Of a stretch of 64,000 bases of DNA, positions 54,901 through 64,000 are shown in pieces. The notes beneath the pieces were generated by a model. The model did no database searches. It was not told the origin of the DNA and saw only the letters and a list, made by a program, of their open reading frames with translations. The translations under genes and the position numbers were made by a program. Location: contig JAZHRO010000056.1 of the NCBI GenBank assembly GCA_037157565.1, forward strand, positions 34,037,501-34,101,500. The letters are read 5' to 3'. The stretch is from Thalassia testudinum. Lineage: Eukaryota > Streptophyta > Magnoliopsida > Alismatales > Hydrocharitaceae. The stretch's first letter is position 1, and the number at the start of each line of letters is the position of its first letter.

Positions 54901-56677
54901 ATGGAGGCATTACTTGTACGGTGAGACCTTCGAGATTTTTACAGATCACAAGAGCCTCAGATATCTTTTTGACCAGAAGGAGCTCAACATGAGACAGAGA
55001 CGTTGGTTGGAGCTCCTGAAGGACTACGACTGCAGCATCTCCTACCACCCGGGAAAGGCCAATGTGGTGGCTGACGCCTTGAGCCGTAAGGCGCCCGCAC
55101 GCTTGGCCAGTCTACAGTTACAGAGTTGGAGCCTTTTGGAGGAGGTGGGCAGTTGGCGACCTCTAGAGTTACGAGGGTACTGTGGGGCAGTGACGGTGAC
55201 ACGGCAGACCAGACCAGAGTTGATAGACCGCATCATCACGGGACAGATGGCCGATCCGTACTTGCAGTCTTTGCGCGACAGAGTACTGTCAGGGGACCCA
55301 GGGGACTTCTCTTTCACAGACCAGGTGTTACGCTTGAGGGGACGGCTATGCGTCCCCAGAGATGAGGAGCTGTTGAGAGAGCTCCTGACTGAGGCACACG
55401 GTTCCAGATTCACCATACATCCCGGAAACACGAAAATGTACCATGACTTGAGACGCGAGTCCTGGTGGAGAGGGATGAAGCGGGATGTGGGTGAGTTCGT
55501 GCAGCAGTGCTTAGTGTGCCAGCAGGTGAAAGCCGAGCATCAGAGGCCTGCAGGGCCGCTTCAGCCGCTTCCAGTGCCAGAGTGGAAGTGGGAGAGCATC
55601 ACCATGGACTTGGTGGTGGGCTTACCTGTTACCCAGCGAGGACACGACACGGTCTGGGTAATAGTGGATAGATTGACGAAGACGGCACGATTCTTGCCGA
55701 TCCGAGTCACTTTGGGACCAGCACAGTTGGCAGAGAGGTATATCCGTGATGTGGTGCGACTACACGGAGTTCCGCGGGAGATCGTATCCGACCGGGATAC
55801 CCGCTTTACGTACCAGTTTTGGGCTGAGTTTCAGCAGGCTTTGGGGACGAGGTTGAGGTTTAGCACGGCTTACCACCCCCAGACGGACGGACAGTCGGAA
55901 CGCACGATACAGACACTTGAGGATCTTTTGCGTGCCTGTGTACTAGACTGGAGGGGCTCTTGGGAGGAGCACCTACCCCTGGCAGAGTTTGCATACAACA
56001 ACAGTTATCACTCGAGCATCGGCATGGCTCCCTACGAGGCTCTGTACGGACGGAAATGCACGGCACCCTTGAGTTGGGTTGAGGTGGGGACCAAGTGGGA
56101 GGTTGGCCCCAGGTTGATCCGGCAGAGTCAGGAGGTAGTTGAGCAGATCCACAGACGACTCCGCACTGTCAGGAGCAGACAGAAGAGCTACGCAGATCGC
56201 AGACGCAGAGAGGTGCAGTTCGAGGTCAGGGACCACGTCTTTCTTCGTGTTTCGCCCATGAAGGGCTTACAGCGGTTTGGGGTGAGAGGGAAGCTCGCGC
56301 CGAGGTTCGTGGGGCCCTTCGAGGTCCTGGAGCGGGTTGGACCCGTTGCTTACAGACTTGCCCTTCCCCCGCAGCTTTCTGGTGTGCACGACGTGTTCCA
56401 CGTGTCCAACCTCAGGAAGTACGTAGCCGATCCCAGCCACGTACTGAGTCACGAGAGCGTCGAGGTGAGCGACGACCTGACCTACCCCGAGCGGCCAGTG
56501 CAGATCCTAGACCGAGCCGTCCGCAGGTTGAGACGAAAGCAAGTACCCCTGGTAAAGGTTTTGTGGAGGAGCCAGCGGTACGAGGAGGCTACCTGGGAGC
56601 CTGAGGCGGCAATGCGGGAGCGGTACCCAGAGCTTTTCGCGGGTACGTCTTTTCGGACCGGCTTCGGTCCTCTTTGA
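51914..56677 (+). CDS. gag-pol: Intact Gag-Pol polyprotein with chromodomain
   Basis: 1587 codons without a break. I chose the ATG at 51914 ([16 protein letters not shown]) because the frame upstream has no ATG, and the decayed relative keeps this ATG and the preceding TTGCAGGAG. Residue numbers count from this ATG. R/G-rich N-terminus (1-40); gag (about 110-240, [18 protein letters not shown]); zinc knuckle [14 protein letters not shown] (about 362-375); protease [10 protein letters not shown] (about 464); RT with DLRSGYHQ and FIDDVLIYS (about 800); RNase [42 protein letters not shown] (about 945-1060); integrase zinc finger ending CLVCQQVK (about 1165-1200), core D in [10 protein letters not shown] in SDRDTRFT, E in [16 protein letters not shown] (about 1230-1330); GPF/Y-like module [13 protein letters not shown]-terminal chromodomain [18 protein letters not shown] (about 1530-1575). 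All catalytic residues are present. The chromodomain is thought to steer integration into marked heterochromatin. Confidence 0.95.
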   Translation: MPRRGTGETGRGRGRGRGRRGGRAVVDVSVDQPPLPGIEAQDLARLIRDIVREELHPPPRAPPPGVAEGESSVGPRDGRGAGHEGGDGPLPPPPSSDTSVHEAPSPGGAPAPPLQHHFELFGQFRKLKPPSFKGDEDPTEAEDWLEQLEKIFDTLRPPVECRVAFATYQLESAAHRWWRAVRGQERDEPTWDQFVTLFCEQYFPQTWQDQRRREFHTLRQGTMTVSAYRTRFLELSHFAATAVATEEERLWRFTEGLRLAIRGYVKPLKLPTFSRVVEAAMTYEETNPSARETDGGRKRPFQPDFSQGRRERRHVASAGEPSRCAGPSVAFGGPRQGPVASTGPPPSRQQGLTEGGSRVPLCYQCGQPGHVRRDCPSRAGGQQILPAQSTGGRAGGRGFQARGGGPQSRGGYQPAPTRPTQSVAASSAPRAEGRINALTHRDARASGSVVAGMVSVSGRLVYTLFDSGATHSFVADSFAVSLDQDYTLLENPFVIRGPSGQLFVAEEVYTGCGVSIGGHSLPADLIMIQMEDFGVILGMDWLSAYHALVDCFERKIVFSIPELPSFEFHGQPVDGGFRCISALRAARLLSQGCEGFLACVVAEHSPVADFQSIPVVREYLDVFPDELPGLPPEREIEFEISLVPGTNPISTAPYRMAPLELRELKSQLQDLLEKGFVRPSASPWGAPVLFVKKKDGTLRLCVDYRQLNRVTIKNRYPLPRIDDLFDQLRGATVFSKIDLRSGYHQLRIRETDVSKTAFRTRYGHYEFLVMPFGLTNAPAAFMELMNRVFRPYLDQFVVVFIDDVLIYSRDRTQHGQHLRMVLDTLRRRRLYAKYSKCEFWLREVTFLGHVISGDGLAVDPAKVEAVLRWERPRSVTEIRSFLGLAGYYRRFIRGFSQIARPMTQLTRKDVPFTWTDACEACFLELKERLTSAPVLTIPDSSGGFVVYTDASLQGLGGVLMQRGHVVAYASRQLKPHEHTYPTHDLELAAVVFALKTWRHYLYGETFEIFTDHKSLRYLFDQKELNMRQRRWLELLKDYDCSISYHPGKANVVADALSRKAPARLASLQLQSWSLLEEVGSWRPLELRGYCGAVTVTRQTRPELIDRIITGQMADPYLQSLRDRVLSGDPGDFSFTDQVLRLRGRLCVPRDEELLRELLTEAHGSRFTIHPGNTKMYHDLRRESWWRGMKRDVGEFVQQCLVCQQVKAEHQRPAGPLQPLPVPEWKWESITMDLVVGLPVTQRGHDTVWVIVDRLTKTARFLPIRVTLGPAQLAERYIRDVVRLHGVPREIVSDRDTRFTYQFWAEFQQALGTRLRFSTAYHPQTDGQSERTIQTLEDLLRACVLDWRGSWEEHLPLAEFAYNNSYHSSIGMAPYEALYGRKCTAPLSWVEVGTKWEVGPRLIRQSQEVVEQIHRRLRTVRSRQKSYADRRRREVQFEVRDHVFLRVSPMKGLQRFGVRGKLAPRFVGPFEVLERVGPVAYRLALPPQLSGVHDVFHVSNLRKYVADPSHVLSHESVEVSDDLTYPERPVQILDRAVRRLRRKQVPLVKVLWRSQRYEEATWEPEAAMRERYPELFAGTSFRTGFGPL

Positions 56678-56763
56678 GTTTGTTATGGTTATTTGGACAT
56701 CTTTTTCCCGCACCCTAGTTGGCTCAAGTTTCGGGGACGAAACTTCCTTTGAGTTTGTTATAT
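56672..56763 (+). other. Short 3' untranslated zone with hairpin and direct repeat, no usual PPT
   Basis: CTTTGAGTTTGTTAT occurs at 56672-56686 and again at 56747-56761, directly before the LTR. Between them lies AAGTTTCG-GGGA-CGAAACTT (56726-56745), a hairpin kept in the old relative. The place where a purine tract should adjoin the LTR instead reads GAGTTTGTTATAT. Confidence 0.7.
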
Positions 56764-59613
56764 TGTAACGAGCGCGTGCCCCAGACGTCTTTTAAGACAT
56801 CTGGGAGGTGGCCCAGACGTCTGTAAAGACGTCTGGGATCACATCCAGACGTCTGACCAGACGTCCGGTATAGTTTACAGACGTCTGGCGAACAGTTATG
56901 CTCGCACGGGATATTCGTCTGCGCGCCTGTGCGCGCAGACCTGCGATCCTGCATCTTCCTCTGCGGCTGCAGGCGACTGCGACCGTCTCTCTCTCCTCTC
57001 CACGCGGCGTTAAAAGGGGGGGGGGGGGCGCGCCTCCCCTCCCGTCTCCACCATCTTCCTCCTTCTCTCCTGCCTGTGCGCGAGAGCGAGCGGACGCGAG
57101 GGCGCAGCGGCAGCGGCAGCCGCAGTAGGCGCGGAGGAGCTGCGGTGTGCGAGGGCGGGGCTCTGCCGTGAGGGCGAGCTCGCCGGGAGCGGCTTGGCCG
57201 GCCGGCGGAGGGCGCAGGGGGCGCAGAGCGTCGCGAAGAGGGACCTGCTGCGGGCGGAGCAGCGGACGCGCGAGGTGCGACGCGGGCGACGTCGCGAGCG
57301 GAGGCCGAGCAAGGTTCTGATTCTGGAAAAATTTCCAGAATCAGACGTCTGGACTGATATCCAGACGGCAAGGTCGACGTCTGTGAGATCATACAGACAT
57401 CTGAAAGGTGAGTTTCCGCTTTCTTCTTCTTTTGTCGACTGACCGTACTGAGGGAGGGGGGTTGCCTGTGCGCAGGTGTTCTGACTCGTCATTCTTTGCG
57501 AATCAGACGTCTGGAAGTTGTACCAGACGGCGGGAGTGACCTCCAGACGTCCGTAGCGACCATCGGACGTCTGGAGGTCACTCCCGCCGTCTGGTACAAC
57601 TTCCAGACGTCTGATTCGCAAAGAATGACGAGTCAGAACACCTGCGCACAGGCAACCCCCCTCCCTCAGTACGGTCAGTCGACAAAAGAAGAAGAAAGCG
57701 GAAACTCACCTTTCAGATGTCTGTATGATCTAGACAGACGTCCCCACAGACTTCTGGACGTCCGGGGAACCAAGCCGAACAGGTAATTCTCTGATCCACC
57801 ATTTAAGACGTCTGGAAGGAGTTCCAGACGTCTGATTTTGCACAGTATTGTCTTTCTCGACCCATTTAGGGCCCGTTTGGGCTCCGTTTTCCGCGATTCG
57901 AGTTGCGTTCGTTTCAGAATTTATTCCTCTACCCGCCTACAGTAGCTATACACTGTTTTGAGACACTCCTTGTGTTTGATCCTTGTGATAGGACCTCGTT
58001 CGGTTGCAGTCTTGAGAGTCGCGGAGGCGCGCGAGATTCCCGACCACGCCCCCATTACTCCCGTTGTACCTGGTAGAGTGGTTTTAAGTATTAATAAAAT
58101 CTGTTAAAGTATGGAACCATAACTAGAACCTAGGGCATTGCATGAATCCTAGGAATGAGAAATATATGGAATGATAGCTCCTAGGTGTTGCATGAATCCT
58201 AGGGCCGGAAAACTAGATTGTATGATAGATCCTAGGATATGGCATGAATCCTAGGATGGAAAAACTAGTGGAATGTACATTACTGCAGTCTTGGAAAAAT
58301 GGAAAGGAATATATAAAGCTGCCTGTAAATTTAATTAACAGCTGCCTGTTATGCATAAAGAATCATGTTGAGATCATGGAATGTGAGAACGAGAATCTGG
58401 AAAGTGAAACATATGATGTTCTGAGATAAAGAGCTGGAACCCTACGGGGAATTAGGAGTGAAACTCCTGGAAAGGAAAGGAATGGAACTGAGATGTAGTT
58501 TGTACTGTCTCTTGGGTACGCAGTACCAAGGGAAGTACCTGTACCTGTTTTAGTGCAGAGTGGGGCCAGCCGCCCCAGGGACCCGGGGTTAGGCTTGGCC
58601 GCTCTGTACCGACTTGTTGGCCCTCGTGTACGTAGTACCGAGGAGAGCTAGTAGTGTTAGGAGAGTACTAGCTACCCCACGGGCCCCGGGGTTCTGCTAG
58701 CCTCCTTCACCGACTTGTTAGGCCCACTAGGGCAAACCAGGGTAGTCAGGCGAGGGTGCGCGGACTGTGGAGGGGCAAGGCCCCGGTTTGGTTACTGTGG
58801 AGGGGTTGGACCCCTGTTACTGAGAGGGCTCTGCCCTGGTTCCGTGCTGTGCTTTGGGCGCACCCGTTAACGGAAACGACTGACCGCGTGCCAGTACGGG
58901 CTAGCTACCTGTGCGTTTATCGCGCGTGCCGTAGTCACCGTTACGTCTGTCAGTGACCTTGGGGTGGTTGACTGAGGGTAGGATCACCACGGGGGACTCT
59001 CCCGGCCAGGAGATCACCACGTGCTACTTCTACTGTTGGAAAAGACTGCAATCAAGATCGTCCCACGAGGACATTCGAGATCAAGTAAAGGATCTGAGAA
59101 GTAAATGAAATAGTGAGAAAAATTGAAAGATGTAAATAAAGGAAGTAATAGAACATAACAGCTACTGTACACTCTACTGTTGCCTTTAGTTAGTTTGCCA
59201 CTCTACTCAGCGTTTTGCTGACGTGTTACACTCGTTACCTTTTTCAGGACCAGGTGTTGAGCAGCCAGGGTCGGCGGCTGCAGAGGACGCTGGGCCGAGT
59301 AGGGTCCAGTAGAGTTACCACAGCTTTGTACCTTCTTTTTGTTTCTGTTCTAGTGAGTAGTTTTGTTTCCGCTGTACCTTCTTTACCTGCAGTTTTTGTT
59401 ATATGATAAATGTTGCTTTACTGTTGTGGTGGTACCTACTGTAGTAGTTTCTTTCCTTACTGCTGTACTTTCTTACTGTTAGTTATATTCATGCTGAATG
59501 TGGTTTATTTTACTGTCTTTTGGTTACTTCCTCGTTGGACGACTGGGTCTTGGGATTAGTCGAGTCGGTCCGGTTCTCGTGTCTCGTAGGGACTCGGGAA
59601 TCGGGTCGTTACA
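56764..59613 (+). mobile_element. 3' LTR of the young chromovirus
   Basis: 2850 bases, TGTAACGA to TCGTTACA. The 168-base excess over the 5' LTR is a 152-base inverted duplication (57575-57726), a 12-base insertion near 56822 (second AGACGTC copy) and a longer G run near 57016. Confidence 0.95.
57386..57731. repeat. 168-base inverted duplication in the 3' LTR
   Basis: 57386-57553 and 57564-57731 are reverse complements around a 10-base loop. The 5' LTR has only the inner 11-base pair (CCAGACGTCCG/CGGACGTCTGG) and the outer GATCT. The inverted arm carries three variants specific to the 3' LTR, so it was copied from this LTR. Confidence 0.9.
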
Positions 59614-59936
59614 TACACCATCCTAGCCCTTGATCTTCTAGGGTTCCCGGGTCACTTATCTGATGCTACGGATGCTTGATTAGGGCGATCTTGGAGTCGT
59701 TGAACTCCAATAGTCGCCCTGATCACATCCATACGGCTGGATCTTTGATCCGAGGCCCTGATAAAATATTTGCCCTGTCCAAGCACATAAAAGGAGACAA
59801 TTAACCTCCATTTTATTCAAACTATTCTAAATGCAAGATGATGCATGTAATGTAATATTTATATCATGAAATGCAATCCTATGCTTAAGAACATGCGAAA
59901 ATAGACCTTTTAAGTAGTGTAATTGTGTTTACATCA
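59614..59936 (-). mobile_element. N1 5' LTR, second segment
   Basis: Starts with the second TACAC and matches 43141-43463, ending TTTACATCA before target duplication GGACA (59937-59941). Confidence 0.9.
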
Positions 59937-59941
59937 GGACA
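59937..59941. repeat. Target-site duplication GGACA, right copy
   Basis: Partner of 41760-41764. Confidence 0.9.
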
Positions 59942-61547
59942 GTTGCTCTCCTTGGTACCATGTACACAAGGGCCAGCTCACTTCCCTTCTACATTCCAGA
60001 TTCCCTTCATACACAGGAGTTCTACTTCTAATTCCCCGTACGGTTCATGCACATGTTCATCTCATTTATCCATATTCAGATCACATGCTTCATAACTCAT
60101 TTCTCATCCATATACAGGCAGCTCGTGTTTTCACAATTTAATTCTCAATCATATATTTGCAACTTGTGGTTTCATAGTTCACTTTCTCATTCACATACAG
60201 GCAACTCATATTTTAACATGCATCTTATAATTACACTAATACCATTTGCTAGCAATTTATTTTAAACATGCACCCAAGTAAACAATACAGCTCAAAACAG
60301 GCTCATGCATTTCTACCCTAGGGTTCATTACACATCCTAGAGTTCGATCCGATTATTCCAAACAAGTACATTCTTATTTAAATATTATCAACTGAATTAA
60401 ATCACTCTACTGGATATCACGGGATGAATGGGGGCCTGCGCCACATATCTCATCGTCTCCGTGGGCCTGAACATGCCATCGACTGGTAACCTGTACCAGC
60501 GACTAATTTACATCAGACAAGGTCAAAATAATAGGTACTCAACACGAACACGTAGAGAAACTCGAGTAGAAAACATCAGTACTTCGTTTGCAGAAATCCG
60601 ATCCCGTTTGGGCCCTAAACGGGCCAAAACACGGTTACTATCCAAAATTAGTCTGGGACTAGTCCCAGACATCTTAAAAGACATCAGATCTCACCTTGCA
60701 CTTCCTACAGCTATTTCAGACATCCAGACTCCCTTCATGATCGTCTGGGGGCAGCTCCAGACGTCGAACAAGGCCTCCGGTAGTCTGGAAGTACCTCAGG
60801 ACATCTGGCGACGTGATAAGACATCCAAAAGTACTTGGAAAAGCGCACCACATGCCTTCCCAATGCCCTCACCTACGTACGAAAATCACAGGCACATGTT
60901 TTGCCCAACATCTCTTGTGCTACAATTTGCATGGCGGAAAGTAGCGCAGGAAGATACATACCTTGCGCGATATTGTGCTTTTAGACACCCGACTTCAGCT
61001 CCAAATGTGCTGGTACCTCTCCAGACATCTGGTCGATGCTCCAAACGTTTTATACTGGAAAACTTCTAGTACCAGAACCTCCTCCGCATCGCTCCTCTCC
61101 TCGCAACGCCGCCCGCAGCGCACCGCAGTAGCTTCAGTAGCTGCAGAGGGTTGGGAGGCTACCTCCCCGAGCCCCTCCTCGCTCATGCACCTGTCGCCGG
61201 CCGTGCGAGCTCCACCGAGCTCTCGAAGGTCCTCTGACCTTCTCCTCCTCTTTCACGCTCTTCCTTCCTCTCTCCCACTCATTCTCCATCGCTCGCCCTC
61301 TCTCTTGTCCCTCTTGTTCTCCCTCGCCACAGCTGCATAGGGAGGACGCTTGAGGTGGTGGTGGCTGGTGGTGAGGGGATGAGGGTGGTGAGAAGAGGAT
61401 TTAAATAGAATGGGTTTAGGGTTTAAGGGGTGAGGGGTGTAGAGGAATGTACGAAAATTCCCACTTTCAGACGTCCGGGCCTATGTCCAGATGTCTAACT
61501 GAAACTCCAAACGTCTTATCTGACTAAAAAGGCAATGGGTCATTTCA
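59942..61547 (-). mobile_element. 5' LTR of the decayed chromovirus, second segment
   Basis: Matches 34003-35668 of the 3' LTR and ends GGGTCATTTCA, directly followed by AGGTT. It has decayed AGACGTCT words and the weaker hairpin copy at about 61050-61076. The frame 60428-61069 is an LTR artefact shared with 34510-35088. Confidence 0.9.
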
Positions 61548-61552
61548 AGGTT
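61548..61552. repeat. Target-site duplication AGGTT, right copy
   Basis: Partner of 32942-32946. Confidence 0.85.
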
Positions 61553-62593
61553 GGAGATAGCCAGAGGAAGAAGAGAAGTTGGTTTTATGGCCTAAACCTG
61601 GTTAAATTTGATCATGGAACAGCGTAGAGCTTATACAAGGCTCAATTAGGGTCTCAATTTGGAAGATTTGGTGCATAGGATTAGGATTTCAGGTGGAAGA
61701 AAAATTAGAAACTCCAAGCTTTGCTGGAGCATTCCTCTTCAAATCAGGACTCATGATCTTGTTTACTTGATTTTCTATAGTCTGAACACCAATCCCAACA
61801 AATTTGGTAGGATTTGGTGGGGATTTGATACTGATTTCATCAAGTCAAAGTTGTGCAGCCAAGGGTTGCTATTCTGGTTTAGGAAACGATGACTTTTAAG
61901 GAAACAGGGACCTGACTATAAAGAAGATGAGAACTTAGGGGCATTTTGGTAATAAAAGTCTAAAAGATGGGGGTTTAATTGAAATGATCAGAGATCAGGA
62001 GACTAAGTTGCAAACAAGGTCAAGATGGACTCTGATTGGGCCTAAAGTTTGATGTTAGCCTAATTTGGACCAAAGGAATCTAATGGTGAACTTAGATTTG
62101 GGTTTTAACCATGTTTGACTGGGTAAATTGCACAACATCCCAAATTAAGGCAAATTCCCATTTGAATCTCTATTTTTCGTCAAAATGGGTTCTACTGGTC
62201 AAAGTGAAGCTACAAAACCTCTTAGAATATTTTTCAATATTTTTTAGGAGGCTTAGATTGAATTTATCTCTACCAGAACCCTTTCAATGTAACTAAGGCT
62301 GATAATTAGGGTTTTTAGTAATATTTTAATCCTTAAAATGCATGAAACCAAGTTATTCTAAGCCCACTTCTTAATCTTTTAAGTTCATTTGACCTTTAAT
62401 TAACCCTTGATTAACCCCTTGGTAATTTGCACTACTGATCAGATGTTAAAACAGAAGAATTAACACTTTTTCTTGTATTCTTCTCAAATCAATTCAGCAC
62501 GAAATTACGATCCTTAGACGATCATTTAGGAGCATTTAACTCTTGATTTCAACTAAATTAAGTTAGTTATGATGAATGATGGTGTTACCACCA
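61553..62593 (-). mobile_element. LTR-B copy 3, right part
   Basis: Aligns with LTR-B copies 1 and 2: GAAGATTTGGTGCAT (as 10314), AATCTAATGGTGAACTTAG, CCATGTTTGACTGGGTAAATT, TTCATTTGACCTTTA, and the end GATGGTGTTACCACCA. It continues the left part at 31.9-32.9 kb. No gene is seen. Confidence 0.65.
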
Positions 62594-62989
62594 TGTTCTT
62601 TAATGTTTCCAGCAATAATGCTCTATATGCCATGCTACCTTCCATGTTCTTGCTAGGTGCTAGTTCATTATTTCTACATAATACTTGTTGATATTATTCC
62701 TCCTAAATAATGCTTCTCACTGTCCATTTCTTAGTTCAACCAAATACACCTAGTTTTGCTAATATTCAAAAAGGGGATAAAATCTTAGGAGCATCAAAAT
62801 AATTTAAGGTCAATTTCCATTTTAAAATCGTTGTTTACGGGAGACACAATTTGCTTTTATAAAAATCAATTTTTCACAAACACTCGATTAACTCAATAAG
62901 ATTTTAGAAATAGTGCCTCTAGTACAACAATAAGGGGGAGAAAATAGATTCTAAGAATGGATTTTAAAAATCATCAAAAGGGGGGAGAT
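62594..62989 (+). mobile_element. 3' end of a Sirevirus-like copia element with polypurine tract
   Basis: A/T-rich non-coding sequence ending in AAAAGGGGGGAGA (62976-62988) directly before TGTTAG. GGGGGAGA tracts next to TGTTAG or TGTTGG ends are typical of plant copia elements. It may be the end of the copia fragment at 27.9-31.9 kb, displaced by the nested insertions. Confidence 0.55.
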
Positions 62990-63746
62990 TGTTAGTTCAA
63001 CCTCTCCTAATTATGTCTTGATAATTTTACAAAATACCTAAACAAAAAATAAAATTAGATGAACCACTATTTCTATCTCTATCATAACTCCATTGCAGGT
63101 ATTTTATCTCATAATATTAAAGAGAATGAACAGAGGATGAAGATGTCGTAAGTCTAGGTCTTAGGACTTATTGTATAAATTTTATAAAGAGTTGTAATTT
63201 TATATTTGTTGTGTCTTGATGGGTTGTAAAGAGCCCCATCTTGATATAGGATTTCTAGACTTAGGCTTACAACACTTAGGTAAAAACTAGAGACAATATC
63301 CTAATCTAAAAACAATATAGATCATAGTATCAAATGTCTAAAATGAAAAGTTAAGTCATCCAACATATAGATCAGTCGATTAAAGACCTTATGCATAGAC
63401 TTAGGAAATTACACACTTAGGTCTTTGACGACCAATAATTCCCTCAAATGTACATAGGTCTATTCAAACATCTAAGCATACACCAGTTGTCCAATGACAC
63501 TATCGTTTAGCCTAATTAACCTAAATCTCCTTGTGTCGGAAATCATATCCACATAATCCAACCATTAGAGATTTTTACCCTTGTTCCAAACGTCTGGACA
63601 TGACTCGAGGCATCCAATAATGGAACATTAGGCCTAAATTCACTTAAGGAGAAATTTGTCAGAGATAATCATGATCTTGGATTCTCAAGAAATCTTAAGT
63701 CCAAGGTTATTATGACCATCAAACATCCAACCACTTGGGAAAACGT
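62990..63746 (+). mobile_element. Start of copia 3' LTR
   Basis: Begins TGTTAGTTCAACC after the polypurine tract. It holds decayed palindromic words (CCAAACGTCTGGACA near 63585, CAAACATCTA and CCAACATAT elsewhere). No gene. It is probably cut at 63746 by the next LTR. Confidence 0.5.
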
Positions 63747-64000
63747 TGATAAGTCGACATTATTTCATGTGAAAATGCCTATTATGTGGCTTTTGTAGCA
63801 ACCTAGGTGCATTTAGATTTGTAAATATTTCATTAATTGTGTAATCATCCATTTAGAATGATTTGAATAAATTGTATACTAATTTACACATTTTATGGCC
63901 AAGGCTTAGGGCGACACAAATTGGAGCCTTAGACAAGAAATCCACCCATGCAGATAGACTCAGAGCGACGATCACAGTCCAAAAATGCGAGAATTATCTT
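63747..64000 (+). mobile_element. Start of an Athila/N1-type LTR, running off the window
   Basis: TGATAAGTCGAC resembles the TGATGAG and TGATTAG starts at 7647 and 15822. The last 60 bases (CAGAGCGACGATCACAGTCC) match an N1 LTR module at about 13158-13190. Confidence 0.45.

Larger units (their letters stand above)
49053..59613 (+). mobile_element. Young, complete Tekay-type chromovirus (Ty3/gypsy)
   Basis: 10561 bases: 5' LTR 49053-51734, PBS 51738-51749, one intact Gag-Pol frame 51914-56677, 3' LTR 56764-59613. LTR ends are perfect 8-base inverted repeats TGTAACGA/TCGTTACA and the target duplication TACAC is exact. Apart from a 152-base inverted duplication, a 12-base insertion and a G-run length change in the 3' LTR, the LTRs differ at few bases by eye. 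It belongs to the same family as the decayed element 32947-61547. It is the best candidate in the window for recent or present mobility. Confidence 0.95.
41765..59936 (-). mobile_element. N1 non-autonomous LTR element (minus), interrupted by the young chromovirus
   Basis: 3' LTR 41765-43463, polypurine tract 43464-43477, non-coding tail, post-ORF motif, ORF2, ORF1, leader, PBS 47655-47672, 5' LTR 47676-49052 continued at 59614-59936. Without the nested element it is 7.6 kb with LTRs of 1699 and about 1695 bases differing at few sites. It has no gag, protease, RT or integrase. Shared PBS type and polypurine motifs with the Athila-type element suggest mobilisation by an Athila-like partner. Confidence 0.9.
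32947..61547 (-). mobile_element. Decayed Tekay-type chromovirus (minus), host of the nested insertions
   Basis: Two LTRs of the same family frame a broken gag-pol on the minus strand: 3' LTR 32947-35668, pol 35755-40497, PBS 40669-40680, 5' LTR 40684-41764 continued at 59942-61547. Removing the nested elements gives LTRs of 2722 and 2687 bases. LTR identity is about 90% by eye in the sample compared (first 210 bases), so it is much older than its relative at 49053-59613. Flanking AGGTT duplications prove a single insertion event. Confidence 0.9.

Overview
This window contains no ordinary host gene that I can support. It is plant repeat DNA made of LTR retrotransposons inserted into one another. 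Plant origin is indicated by Athila-type and Tekay-type Ty3/gypsy elements, a Sirevirus-like Ty1/copia fragment, and primer-binding sites of plant type for tRNA-Asp and initiator tRNA-Met. The many decayed copies and solo LTRs suggest a heterochromatic, pericentromere-like part of a flowering-plant chromosome. I cannot name the species.

Left part (1-22.2 kb), read left to right. A degenerate autonomous Athila-lineage element (1 to about 9.25 kb) has gag, protease, RT, RNase H and integrase broken by about ten stops and a frameshift, followed by a 3' LTR. It abuts a minus-oriented LTR (called LTR-B here). Next comes a decayed copy of a non-autonomous family I call N1 (11.1-15.8 kb, + strand), itself carrying an inserted LTR of its own family. 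A second non-autonomous family, N2 (15.8-22.2 kb), shares its leader, LTR end and post-ORF signals with the Athila element but carries, in place of gag-pol, a frame of about 609 codons for an acidic protein of unknown type.

Middle (22.2-32.9 kb): a solo LTR-B (22213-25110, minus), an LTR-like promoter region holding another solo LTR (25297-26682, minus) with a GGTACC palindrome cluster, then a copia RT/RNase H pseudogene and a frame resembling the PF20167-type plant transposon protein.

Right part (32-63 kb) is a nest whose three inner levels have exact 5-bp target-site duplications. A decayed Tekay-type chromovirus (32947-61547, minus, TSD AGGTT) has in its 5' LTR a non-autonomous N1 element (41765-59936, minus, TSD GGACA). 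That element has in its own 5' LTR a young chromovirus (49053-59613, plus, TSD TACAC) with an intact 1587-residue Gag-Pol ending in a chromodomain. The outermost of these sits in a third LTR-B copy, which itself probably interrupts the Sirevirus-like element, whose polypurine tract and 3' LTR reappear at 62976-63746. An Athila-type LTR start (63747) runs off the right edge.

How the parts may work together. The non-autonomous N1 and N2 elements keep the cis signals (PBS, leader, duplicated polypurine motifs, LTR ends) that an Athila-like partner would need, but have exchanged gag-pol for proteins with an aromatic-rich N-terminus, a helical middle and an acidic tail. That protein class, the conserved -1 frame change at a G6 run, the tRNA-like Pol III boxes in the N1 LTR, and the AGACGTCT palindrome arrays with a strand-switched inverted duplication in the young chromovirus LTR are the observations I would look at first.
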